Assembly (NCBI GenBank): GCA_009773475.1
Contig: WSXV01000017.1
Coordinates: forward strand, 1-43,058
Direction of reading: 5' to 3'
Source of the DNA: Desulfobulbaceae bacterium
GTDB taxonomy: Bacteria > Desulfobacterota > Desulfobulbia > Desulfobulbales > Desulfocapsaceae
DNA length: 43,058 nucleotides
This document shows, piece after piece, positions 8,150 to 16,519 of the stretch; within the stretch, counting starts at the first letter, position 1, and every line of letters begins with the position of its first letter. The notes beneath the pieces were generated by a model, which was given only the letters and a program-made list of their open reading frames with translations, had not been told where the DNA came from and made no database searches. Both the position numbers and the translations under genes were made by a program.

Positions 8150-8843
8150 CGTTCTCGATCCTTCCCTGGAAAAAATGAAAGAGCATATTCAGTCCGAAGG
8201 CGATGGTCATCAAGGTCAGCCCCAGTGCCACCGCCAGCACAAACTCGCCCTTATCATATTCAAGGGCCATGGCCGTGGTCATCGTCCGGGTGAAGCCTTT
8301 AGCATTTCCGCCAAGCATCATGCTGATCCCGATTTCAGCAATAACCCGGCCAAAGGCTGCAATAATAGCGGCACAGATACCAAAACGAGCCTCCCGCAGA
8401 ATGACAAGGGCAACCTGGGTGTCGTTGGCCCCGAGAGTCATGGCTGTTTTCCGGTATCTCGCGTCAATCCGACTGATGGCTGCGAGAACCAGGGAGGTGA
8501 CCAGGGGGGTCACCAGAATAACCTGGCCGATAATCATCGCCGTCTGGGTGTAGAGAAGATCCAGGGAGCCGAATACTCCCCGGCGAGAGATAAAGGCATA
8601 GACCAATAAGCCGATAACCACGGTGGGCAAGGCTAGCAGGGTGTTTAAAAGAGTGAGCAAGAGGCGCTTGCCGCGGAAATTGCCGTGTGCAATGCAAAAG
8701 CCGGCGGGAACCCCGAAAATGGCGGCAATAAGAGTGGAGGCGCCGCTGGTCTTCAGCGATACCCAGACGATATCGAGCAACTCAGGATCGCAGGCTAAAA
8801 GAAGCAGGAATGCTGATCGAATGCTGTCTAAAAGTAGATCCAT
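8139..8843 (-). CDS. tupB: Tungstate ABC transporter, permease TupB
   Basis: A 234-residue inner-membrane permease with about five or six hydrophobic segments. The cytoplasmic EAA loop that docks on the ATPase is visible as AMTLGANDTQVALVILREAR followed by an alanine-rich stretch. An N-terminal SLKTSGASTLIAAIFGVPAG segment is typical of BPD_transp_1 (binding-protein-dependent) permeases of the tungstate type. It lies between tupA (93 bp upstream) and tupC (11-bp overlap). The start has no strong ribosome site. Assignment to tungstate rests mainly on TupA. Confidence 0.9.
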   Translation of the reverse strand: MDLLLDSIRSAFLLLLACDPELLDIVWVSLKTSGASTLIAAIFGVPAGFCIAHGNFRGKRLLLTLLNTLLALPTVVIGLLVYAFISRRGVFGSLDLLYTQTAMIIGQVILVTPLVTSLVLAAISRIDARYRKTAMTLGANDTQVALVILREARFGICAAIIAAFGRVIAEIGISMMLGGNAKGFTRTMTTAMALEYDKGEFVLAVALGLTLMTIAFGLNMLFHFFQGRIENDVV

Positions 8844-8936
8844 TGTAGCCGGGTCGGTTGATGGGCGGGATAAGGCCGTAATCTAAAAATGGGGAAAAAG
8901 TGCACTTTCACACTTTTCCCCCAGAAATATCATTTA

Positions 8937-9833
8937 CTATTTGATGACGTCAGGAAAGAACAGCTGCTTTCCCTCCAGAAGAAAACCGCCGATCAGCTTC
9001 TGGCCGGGCTCACCCGTGAGCCAGTTGACAAACTGCATAGTCATATCATATTGGACGTGGGAAAACTTGGCTGGATTGACCGGAATGATTCCGTAAGGGT
9101 TAGCGAGATCAGCATCACCTTCAACAAGAATTTCCAGGCCGAGTGCTGGTTTTTTTCCGTACTTATAAGCAATATAGGTGCCACGGTCGGATAAGGTGTA
9201 GGCCTGCTTTTCATCCGCAAAGGTCAGGGTCTTGCCCATTCCCTGGCCGATAGAGACGTACCAGCTCTCAGAATCTGCAGGGCTCTTGCTGGCAACCTCG
9301 ACATCCTTACCGTCTTTGGCAATGGTGATCTTCTTGTCAGCCATGGCAACGCCGCTTGCCTTCCATACATCGAGCTCCTTGGTATGGGTGCCGCTGTCAT
9401 CGCCCCGGGAAATAAACGGAGCCTTGGCCATGGCAAGCTTTTTCAGGGCAGCTGGAGACTCTTTCATTCCCTTGATGCCGGCCGGGTCTGCGACAGGCCC
9501 GAGCAGAATAAAGTCATTGTGCATGACTGGATAACGTTTGGTGCCAAAACCGTCTTTAACAAATTTCATCTCGCGATCCACTGCATGGACAAAAATGACA
9601 TCGACGTTACCATCTTCACCATCTTTAATGGCAGCCCCTGTACCTTTGGCGATGACCTTGACTTTGATGCCGGTATCCTTTTCAAAGGCTGGAAGCAGGA
9701 TATTTAGGAGACCGGAAGCCTCGGTGCTGGTGGTGGTGGACATCTTCAAGACCTTGTCTTCGGCTTGCACTGTGTTAGCAACAACCGAGCTCAGCATACA
9801 GATGCCAATAAGTGCCAATAATCGTTTCATCAT
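8937..9833 (-). CDS. tupA: Tungstate-binding periplasmic protein TupA
   Basis: A 298-residue periplasmic binding protein with a signal peptide of about 24 residues (VVANTVQA-ED). The mature N-terminus begins with MSTTTSTEASGLLNILLPAF; the TTTST-x-x-SGLL motif is the oxyanion-binding signature of TupA, which binds tungstate far more tightly than molybdate in characterised members. GTGAAIKDGEDGNVDV and ISRGDDSGTHTKEL are further family blocks. GGAG precedes the double ATG. The gene starts 3 bases after the regulator stop, placing binding protein, permease and ATPase under the same transcript as the regulator and formate dehydrogenase genes. This points to a tungsten-containing formate dehydrogenase, by inference. 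Confidence 0.94.
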   Translation of the reverse strand: MMKRLLALIGICMLSSVVANTVQAEDKVLKMSTTTSTEASGLLNILLPAFEKDTGIKVKVIAKGTGAAIKDGEDGNVDVIFVHAVDREMKFVKDGFGTKRYPVMHNDFILLGPVADPAGIKGMKESPAALKKLAMAKAPFISRGDDSGTHTKELDVWKASGVAMADKKITIAKDGKDVEVASKSPADSESWYVSIGQGMGKTLTFADEKQAYTLSDRGTYIAYKYGKKPALGLEILVEGDADLANPYGIIPVNPAKFSHVQYDMTMQFVNWLTGEPGQKLIGGFLLEGKQLFFPDVIK

Positions 9834-9836
9834 AAT

Positions 9837-10775
9837 CTACTCCTTGTTTGTTAAATTATCTGGATACAGCATGGTCCCACTTAGGGATATATCATAGCCT
9901 GTAAATGACTGCGCAAGGTTCTTGAAATCTTGATCATGGAGGAGGCTGATAAAATTTTGGATTCCTCGTTCCAGGAAGCGTTCTCGGCTGATCAACAGAT
10001 CAAACCTCTCCCAGCGCAGGGAAATAAAGTCAAGGTCAAGCAGACCTGCCACGGCACGGATGGCCGGAGCGGCATCTGCACGACCTGAAAGCACCTCAAG
10101 GCCAGCATCTAGATGACGAGGGACTTCATCATGATAGCCGGTAATATCGGAGGCCGAAATGGACGATCGTGAAATTTCATAATCCAGCAGAAGCCGGGTG
10201 CCGGTGCCGAGTTGCCGATTGACGATCCGCACGTCGTTCCTCGCAAAATCGCTCACCGACTGGATCCCCTTGGGATTTCCCTTGCGAACCAGGATTCCCT
10301 GTTCCCGTTGGCTGAAATTGACGAATATCGGGGCACGATCCAACTCCTGGTCAGCAAAGTCAAAATTGTACTCATTGTTCTCATTTTGGAGGAGATGACA
10401 GACGCCGATATGACAGAGACCCCGGCGCAGACTGGTCAGCCCACCCATGCTGCCGAGATTGGCAAAAAAAGCCACCATGTCCTTGCGTTTGGAATGGAAA
10501 AGGGAAAGGGCTCTTTGGAAAAGAAGGTCGTCGCTGCCGGCGATCAGAAGAACACCGTCATCGGTAGAGAGTGCAATATCCGATCGTTTATAATTGAGGA
10601 CATGGGAGTCGAGCCATTCTTCCACGAGCCTGAGGGGAAACAGCCACTTGCCGGTAACCTTCGTTGCCGGCAGGCCTTTCTCGTTGACCAGTGAATACAC
10701 CATCTTTTCATTAACGTTGAGCAGATCGGCGACTTCTTTGGTGGTTAAAAGTTTAGGCATCTGTATGGACTTCAT
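9837..10775 (-). CDS. HTH regulator with C-terminal PBP-like sensor domain
   Basis: About 312 residues from the ATG at 10775; the frame is open to 10913 but that would overlap fdhE, and no clear ribosome site decides the start. Residues about 8-58 are an excisionase-type helix-turn-helix (LLTTKEVADLLNVNEKMVYS, then GKWLFPLRLVEEWL). Residues about 80-310 are a PBP-like domain with GSMGGLTSLRRG, GVCHLL, VRKGNPKGI, RQLGTGTRLLLDYE and a C-terminal GYD. This domain is paralogous to the C-terminus of the MoeA fusion at 3062-4984. No signal peptide, so sensing is cytoplasmic. It lies directly upstream of tupA and downstream of fdhE, so it probably controls tungstate uptake or formate dehydrogenase genes in response to an oxyanion or cofactor. 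The ligand is not known. Confidence 0.85.
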   Translation of the reverse strand: MKSIQMPKLLTTKEVADLLNVNEKMVYSLVNEKGLPATKVTGKWLFPLRLVEEWLDSHVLNYKRSDIALSTDDGVLLIAGSDDLLFQRALSLFHSKRKDMVAFFANLGSMGGLTSLRRGLCHIGVCHLLQNENNEYNFDFADQELDRAPIFVNFSQREQGILVRKGNPKGIQSVSDFARNDVRIVNRQLGTGTRLLLDYEISRSSISASDITGYHDEVPRHLDAGLEVLSGRADAAPAIRAVAGLLDLDFISLRWERFDLLISRERFLERGIQNFISLLHDQDFKNLAQSFTGYDISLSGTMLYPDNLTNKE

Positions 10776-10812
10776 AGCATTAATTTGTGTAATAAAGAGG
10801 GGAGGCCTATTC

Positions 10813-11703
10813 TCATAATTCCGGCGATCCAAGGGTATTCCATTCGCACTCAGCCATGGGTGTGAACCCCTTTTCCTGCAAAATAATATCCAGATGGGCA
10901 AGGGTAATGGCAATGAGGTCGGCTGGGGTCTGGTGGAGTTCCGTCGGACGGCTGCTGGTCACCAGGTATCGTTGGCATTGCGTACAGGTGAAGGCGGTGT
11001 CCTCTTTATTTCCATCGACAAACAGATAGCTTGTATTTGCCGGGTCTTCATGCTCGCAATGGGGACATTGTAATCGGGAGAATTTCCATTCATGGCTGCA
11101 CTCACCGCATTGCAGCCACCTTTGTCCATTTTCTCTCAAGATGGCCAAATGCGGGAAACTGCCGCATACCGGACAATATCCTTTGGCCCAGGAGAGAAGG
11201 GCAAGCTCGGCGGTCACATCCCGGGCTTTTTTAGTGAGCATAAACCGACCAAGGAATCGGAGAAAGAGGAGCAGAATCTCCGGTTCTATGTCGAGCTCTG
11301 CGGCACGACTTGCAAATGGGGCTTCATCTTGCAGCTCAGACAAATTGATCAGGGCGTAGCAATCCAGCCTGCCATCGGCTATCTGACTTGAAAGAGCAGT
11401 CATATCCCTGGCTGCATTGGGGAATCCCAGACTGATCCCACGGGCGACGGCCAACCCTGCACTTTTCCAGGGATCATCAGGGGAAAAGAGCTGTCCCTGC
11501 TGGCTCAGAGGTTTGCCGTCATGGTATTGGACTGGATCAACCGTGAATTTCTTTGCGTACTCCTGCACTTCCATGAGCCAGCGCCCTTTGTCCATCATCA
11601 GGGGGCTAAAGGCATTGATCAGGCTGGTGATGTGGGGGAGAGCCGTTCGAGCCTGCTCTATTTTCTTTGCCAGTGTTTCGATGTCGTCATTGGTTATTAC
11701 CAT
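10813..11703 (-). CDS. fdhE: Formate dehydrogenase accessory protein FdhE (second copy)
   Basis: A 296-residue FdhE protein, close to the length of enterobacterial FdhE. It carries cysteine pairs CPVC near 177, CGEC near 201, CPHC near 213 and CTQC near 238, the rubredoxin-like iron-binding set. It lies downstream of the catalytic, iron-sulfur and cytochrome subunits of formate dehydrogenase and upstream of the regulator and tup genes, so it is the likely dedicated maturation factor of this enzyme. It shares only the motif framework with the FdhE at 1182-1952, so the two are old paralogues or have separate origins. Ribosome site before the ATG is weak (AAGG 13 bases upstream). Confidence 0.93.
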   Translation of the reverse strand: MVITNDDIETLAKKIEQARTALPHITSLINAFSPLMMDKGRWLMEVQEYAKKFTVDPVQYHDGKPLSQQGQLFSPDDPWKSAGLAVARGISLGFPNAARDMTALSSQIADGRLDCYALINLSELQDEAPFASRAAELDIEPEILLLFLRFLGRFMLTKKARDVTAELALLSWAKGYCPVCGSFPHLAILRENGQRWLQCGECSHEWKFSRLQCPHCEHEDPANTSYLFVDGNKEDTAFTCTQCQRYLVTSSRPTELHQTPADLIAITLAHLDIILQEKGFTPMAECEWNTLGSPEL

Positions 11704-11755
11704 GATAAAAAACCTTGAATTGAGGTTGTGAAACCCATAGGAGCTCTACTGGGTC

Positions 11756-11802
11756 GACACGCAAAAGATCGGGCGTTTTGCGCACCCGATCTTTTGCGTG
11801 TC
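11756..11802. repeat. 18-bp perfect hairpin between fdh cytochrome gene and fdhE
   Basis: The arm GACACGCAAAAGATCGGG (11756-11773) is perfectly complementary to 11785-11802, with an 11-nt loop. There is no T-run on either side, so it is not a classic intrinsic terminator. It stands 52 bases after the stop of the cytochrome b subunit and 53 bases before fdhE, both on the minus strand. A role in mRNA 3'-end protection, giving more structural-subunit than maturation-factor mRNA, is plausible. Confidence 0.8.
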
Positions 11803-11853
11803 ATGCAGAGGGTTTAGAAACAAACCCAGACACCTTAACGGATATGAAAAGGA

Positions 11854-12522
11854 TCAACAACGTCCTTTTTTAGAACACTTCTCTTCTCCATAAACCACCA
11901 GGGTGCCATCTTCCTCCATCTCTTTCAGCCATTTCGGATGCTGTTTCTTGACCCAGGCCTTTGTCACCCAACCGGTAAACATTGCAGGCGCTGAACCGGG
12001 TGCACCGATGGTGACCAGATAAAGATGGACAAAGAAGAAGGCAAAAATGATCACGAAGCCTAAGGCGTGCAAGACATACATCATCCGGACCAGTGACACT
12101 GCAAAACTAAACGGAAACCAGATGATCAGTCCGCTTGCCACCATGATGGCGCCAAACAGGGCCACCACTAGAAAGAACATCTTCTGGCCGGGATTGTATT
12201 TGCCCACTTCCGGCATATTCTCAACATGCCAGAGGTAGCCGCCACCAGCAATGATCCATTGCCAGTCCTCAGGGAAAGAGAACAATCCGGCCTCTTTCCA
12301 CCACATACCGATGGTAAAGACCAGACTGATGGCAAAAAAGATCCCGCCGAAATTATGGATCGTCTTCAGATTTGCCATGCCCCCAACCATGGTGCCGAGA
12401 CCATTCAAGGAGTGATACATCATACCCATACCGGTAAAGCACAACAGGAGACAGGACAACGCTACACACCAGTGCACGACGCGTTCAAACGGCCCAGTGG
12501 CCTTAATCATTCCTATTTTCAT
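11854..12522 (-). CDS. fdhC: Formate dehydrogenase cytochrome b subunit (gamma)
   Basis: A 222-residue integral membrane di-haem cytochrome b, the FdnI/FdoI-type subunit that passes electrons from the iron-sulfur subunit to the quinone pool. Four hydrophobic segments are visible at about 16-36, 58-74, 114-136 and 148-172. Candidate haem ligands are His17 (ERVVHW), His56 (TIHNFGG), His152 (VLHALG) and His166 (FVHLYL). The tail is charged and ends in CSKKGRC. It overlaps the beta subunit gene by 4 bases. The membrane anchor shows this formate dehydrogenase is a periplasm-facing, membrane-bound enzyme, in contrast to soluble cytochrome c3-linked formate dehydrogenases of many sulfate reducers. 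The gene symbol follows common use and is not decisive. Confidence 0.92.
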   Translation of the reverse strand: MKIGMIKATGPFERVVHWCVALSCLLLCFTGMGMMYHSLNGLGTMVGGMANLKTIHNFGGIFFAISLVFTIGMWWKEAGLFSFPEDWQWIIAGGGYLWHVENMPEVGKYNPGQKMFFLVVALFGAIMVASGLIIWFPFSFAVSLVRMMYVLHALGFVIIFAFFFVHLYLVTIGAPGSAPAMFTGWVTKAWVKKQHPKWLKEMEEDGTLVVYGEEKCSKKGRC

Positions 12523-13316
12523 GATTTATTCCCTCCTTCACAGGTGGTTTCGTCGTCCGGGGTTTTGGGGCCGTGGGTAATGTAGTGGAGGAAACAGCCT
12601 GCCACAACAGCACCGGCAGCCAGAAGTCCAGCTGGTTTGAGAACATCTTTCCAGATAATAATTTCCAGCGGTACCTTGGGATCCACTGGCAAATGCTCAT
12701 AGACGTCAGCCCTCTCTGGGAGAATATAGACAACATGGGTGCCATCAACAAACTTGTCGCCATAAACATTGGCATCGCCACCCAGTTCCTCCGCCCTTGC
12801 GTAGGCCTTTTTAATCATGGCATCCTTTGCCCCAATCTGCAGGGCTCCGGTGGGGCAGGATAGAACACAGGCAGGTGGTTGATTGACCTGCAGACGAGTG
12901 TAGCAGAGATCGCATTTTGCGATCTTATTGGTATCAGCGTTATACTTGGGTACGCTGAAGGGACAGGCGGTAATGCAGGCCTTACAGCCAATGCACTTGT
13001 CGGCATGCATACTGACAGAGCCAAACTCTGTATGGTACAGGGCACCGGTGGGGCAGACCTTGATACAGGCTGCATCGGTGCAGTGCATGCAACCGTCTTT
13101 GCGGAAAAGCCAATTGACTTTCCCGTTTTTCTTTTCATGCTCCTGAAAACGGATCAGGGTCCAGGTGTTCCACTGAAGATCCGGTGGATTCTGGTAGCTG
13201 CCGAAGTTTTTGGTACGTTTGGCCGGCAGTTCGTTCCATTGTTTGCAGGCCACCTGGCAGCCACGACAGGCAGTACAGCGGGACAGATCGATTAATTTTA
13301 CGAGTTCCTTTTTCAT
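12519..13316 (-). CDS. fdhB: Formate dehydrogenase iron-sulfur subunit (beta)
   Basis: A 265-residue electron-transfer subunit. Cysteine clusters for four [4Fe-4S] centres are visible: CTACRGCQVAC near 15-25, CMHCTDAACIKVCP near 76-89, CIGCKACITACP near 108-119, and CDLC with CVLSCP further on. A hydrophobic helix near residues 230-250 (LKPAGLLAAGAVVAGCFLHY) would anchor it to the membrane, as in FdnH. GGGGGAGAG precedes the ATG. It follows fdhA by 14 bases and overlaps the cytochrome subunit by 4. It wires the catalytic subunit to the cytochrome b. It has no signal peptide of its own and would be co-exported with the Tat-targeted catalytic subunit. Confidence 0.95.
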   Translation of the reverse strand: MKKELVKLIDLSRCTACRGCQVACKQWNELPAKRTKNFGSYQNPPDLQWNTWTLIRFQEHEKKNGKVNWLFRKDGCMHCTDAACIKVCPTGALYHTEFGSVSMHADKCIGCKACITACPFSVPKYNADTNKIAKCDLCYTRLQVNQPPACVLSCPTGALQIGAKDAMIKKAYARAEELGGDANVYGDKFVDGTHVVYILPERADVYEHLPVDPKVPLEIIIWKDVLKPAGLLAAGAVVAGCFLHYITHGPKTPDDETTCEGGNKS

Positions 13317-13330
13317 TTTCTCTCTCCCCC

Positions 13331-16300
13331 TTAAGCCTTACTGACGTTAACCATGAATGCCTTATACTCTGGACAGAAAGTATTAGCGCAACCAATGGAT
13401 GGAGTCAGATAGTTAGCCGATGCATCAGAAGCGCCTTCAGGGAAGCGCCAGCCATAGTTGAACGGCATGCCAACCTCATGGACAGTTTTGCCGTCGATTT
13501 GGAATGGCACTAACCGTTTGGTAACCATGGCAACACATTTTACTTCACCACGGATGGAAGCGACCTTAATTTGGTCACCGTTTTTAATTCCCAGGCTTGC
13601 TGCCAGTTTATCGCTGATTTCGAGATAGGCCTCGGGCATCATCTCCAGAAGCCATGGCTGCCAGCGGGTGAAGCCTGAGCACCAGTGCTCGGTACAGGAG
13701 TAAGTCGTGCAGACATAGGGGTATTTGCTGTCGGCATTGGCCACCTTATCGAGGTCACTCTTGAAAACTTTAACGGCGGGATTAAGCAGCTGGCCCGACA
13801 TCAGGTTCTTGCTCAGTGGTCCTTCCAGAGGTTCATAATGTTCCGGGAAGGGGCCCTCGACCATGCCAGGGCCGAAAAGAGACCCAACGCCATCGGCTTT
13901 CATAATAAAGGGCAATTTACCCTTTTCCTTATTTGCCAAAGGCGGAGCTGGACCATCAGGAACATCCCCGACCCATTTTTCTCCCGTCCATTCAAGGAGT
14001 TTCATTTTTGGATTGTATGGTTTGCCTTCCAGATCGCATGAGGCGCGGTTGTAAATAATGCGGCGGTTGAGCGGCCAGGCATAGGCCCACTCGGCAAAAA
14101 GACCAAGGCCTGTTGGATCTTCCTTGCCACGCTTTGCCATCTTGTTAAGGCCCTTCTGGTCAAAGCTGCCGGACATAAGCCAGTTGCCGCTGGAGGTTGA
14201 GCCATCGGCCATCAGTTTGGCAAAAGTCGGGACAGTTTCACTCTTCTTGTTTTCTTCCTTGGCGCCGGTTACTGGATCCGTGATGGTCAAATCCTGGGTA
14301 TAGTGGCCATTAATCTGTTTGGAGACCTTCAGTGCATCAAACTTCCCAAGCGCATCCCGGTAATCCCACTTGAGATTCAGAATCTGTTCCGGGAACGCTC
14401 CGCCTTCCTTCTTGTAGAGTTCGCGAAGGGTGTCCATGATTTTCATGGTGATGTCACCATCAGCCCATGCATCTCCTGGTGGATTGGCCGCCTTGTAGCG
14501 CCACTGCACTAAGCGGCCGGAGTTGCTCTGGCTGCCTTCTTTTTCCATACTGGCAGCAGCCGGCAGGAGGAAGACCTCGGTATCGATGGCGTTTGAATCA
14601 ACGCCTGGAGCCTTCCAGAAGGAAGCCGTCTCGTTATCGAAGATATTGACGTTGACCATCCATTTGAGTTTTTCTAGACCCCTCCGAACTTTGGTGCTGT
14701 TCGGTGAGCTGACCGCTACGTTGGAGCCATAGGCAAAGAATCCCTTGATCTTGCCGGCATACATCGCGTCTTGGGTGTGAAGGATGGAGTGATGTTTGCC
14801 ATCGTCTAACTTTGGCAGCCAGGAATACCCGAATTCATTCTCGGCTGTCGCCTTGTCTCCCCACATGGCCTTGAGGAAGCTGACGGTGTATTTGGGGTAG
14901 TTCTGGTACCAGTTCACTGACTGAGGGTCAGTTGACTTGGAAGTATATTTTTCAATATACTTGGCCAAAGTATCCACAGGGCCAGAAGGCATTTTCAGAT
15001 ACCCGGGCAGGATATTGTAAAGAATGGCATGATCGGTTGATCCCTGGACATTAGGCTCGCCGCGCAGGGCGTTGATCCCGCCGCCGCATACGCCCATGTT
15101 GCCAAGGAGCAGCTGGATGATCGACATGGCGCGGATGTTCTGGCTTCCCACGGTGTGATGGGTCCAGCCGAGGGCATAACATTCCGTTCCGGCCTTGTCT
15201 TTGGCACCGGTGGCGCCGTACTCGTTGTACACCTGAAGCAGGTCTTCTTTAGACACGCCGGTGATCGAGGAAACCTTATCCAGGGTGTAGCGTTCATAAT
15301 GCTTTTTCAGCATCTGGTAGACGCACTGGGGATCCTGGAGGGTGTAGTCGCGAATGGGGATCCCCGCCGCGTCTTTCATCGTGGTCCAGGTATCCTTTTT
15401 ATAGCTGCGCTTCTCGGCATCATATCCGGAAAAAAGGCCATCCTTAAAACTGTAGTCAGGATTGACGATCTGCGAAGCATTGGTGTAGTACTTCACGTAC
15501 TCTTCCTGGATCATGTTGTTGTCGATAATGTGCTTGATCATACCGCCCAAAAAGGCGATATCTGTTCCTGAGCGCAGCGGCACATGGTAATCGCAGCGCG
15601 CTGAGGTACGGGTATAACGGGGATCGACATGGATGATTTTGGCGCCCCGGTCCTTCGCGCGGAGAATCCACTTGAAGGCGATGGGGTGATTTTCAGCGGC
15701 ATTGCTTCCCATGATAAGGATGCAGTCACTGTTCTTCATGTCAATATAATGATTTGTCATCGAACCACGACCGAACGACTCTCCCAGAGCCGCAACAGAA
15801 GGGCTGTGTCAGACGCGGGCCTGATGATCGATGTTGATGAGACCCATGGCCCGGCAGGCGACACTCAGGGTCCAACATTCCTCGTTGTTGATGTTTGACG
15901 TACCGTAGTGGGCAATGCTCTCGACGCGGTTAACCAATTCGCCCTTTTCGTTATGGGTTGTGAAGTCTTTGTCGCGGGTGTCCTTGATCAGACGAGCAAT
16001 GCGTTTGAGGCTCCAATCCCAATCCTTCTCTTCCCATTTATTGCTTTTAGGGGCCCGGTAAAGAACCTTGCGCAGACGATGTTCATTCACCTCGGTCATT
16101 CCAAAGAGACCGGCTCCTTTAGCGCAGAGTGATCCTTCGTTGATCGGATGATCCGGATCACCTTCAATGTTGAAGATCTTGCCGGTCATCTTGTCGGTGC
16201 TGCAGATCAGACTGCAACCCACCGAGCAGTAACAGCAGATCGTCGTCGACTGTTTGGCCATGCGGACTTGATCCGTCTTGTTGAGCTCTGCGGCATGCGC

Positions 16301-16396
16301 CTTCAGAGCGGTGAGATCCAGTCCGAGCGAGGACAGGGCAACCCCTGATCCTATTGCTCCGGACATGGACAGGAATCTTCTCCTGCTGATTTTCAT
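13331..16396 (-). CDS. fdhA: Formate dehydrogenase catalytic subunit with selenocysteine (alpha)
   Basis: A 1021-residue molybdopterin enzyme that oxidises formate to CO2 in the periplasm; E. coli FdnG has about the same length. The frame is interrupted only by TGA at 15809-15811 (residue 196), in context ARV-U-HSPSVAALGESFGRG, exactly the selenocysteine site of formate dehydrogenases, so it is one gene and not two. Residues 1-33 hold a Tat signal (SRRRFLSMSG). A [4Fe-4S] site CCYCSVGCSLIC with a later CAKGAG follows near 50-90. AAGGAG precedes the ATG. The tungstate transporter downstream suggests a W-bis-MGD cofactor. It heads the fdhABC set and is preceded by a degenerate molybdopterin-binding-like gene. 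Confidence 0.96.
15776..15811 (-). promoter_or_regulatory. UGA (Sec) codon and probable bacterial SECIS hairpin in fdhA
   Basis: On the minus strand TGA (15811-15809) is followed 16 bases later by a hairpin CGGCTC-TGGGA-GAGTCG (15792-15776) with one G.U pair. Bacterial SECIS elements lie in this position, directly 3' of the UGA inside the coding region, and bind SelB. The hairpin spacing fits; the loop sequence differs from the E. coli GGUCU type, as is usual between lineages. Confidence 0.75.
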
Positions 16397-16519
16397 ACGG
16401 TCTCCTTTTTCTGTGATGTGGATGTTGCAAGGAAAACAGTCAATTGAACGATGGGGAATCCCACCGGTTGCAATTTCTGATTTCCGGTATCAGCCTGTTG
16501 TACAGACATCAGAATATAT

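Noticed and set aside
11756..11802. Intrinsic terminator
   Set aside because: The stem is strong but no T-run follows on either strand, and genes of the same operon continue beyond it.
13331..16396. fdhA as two genes or a nonsense pseudogene
   Set aside because: The only stop is TGA in the exact Sec context, with intact motifs on both sides and a SECIS-like hairpin.
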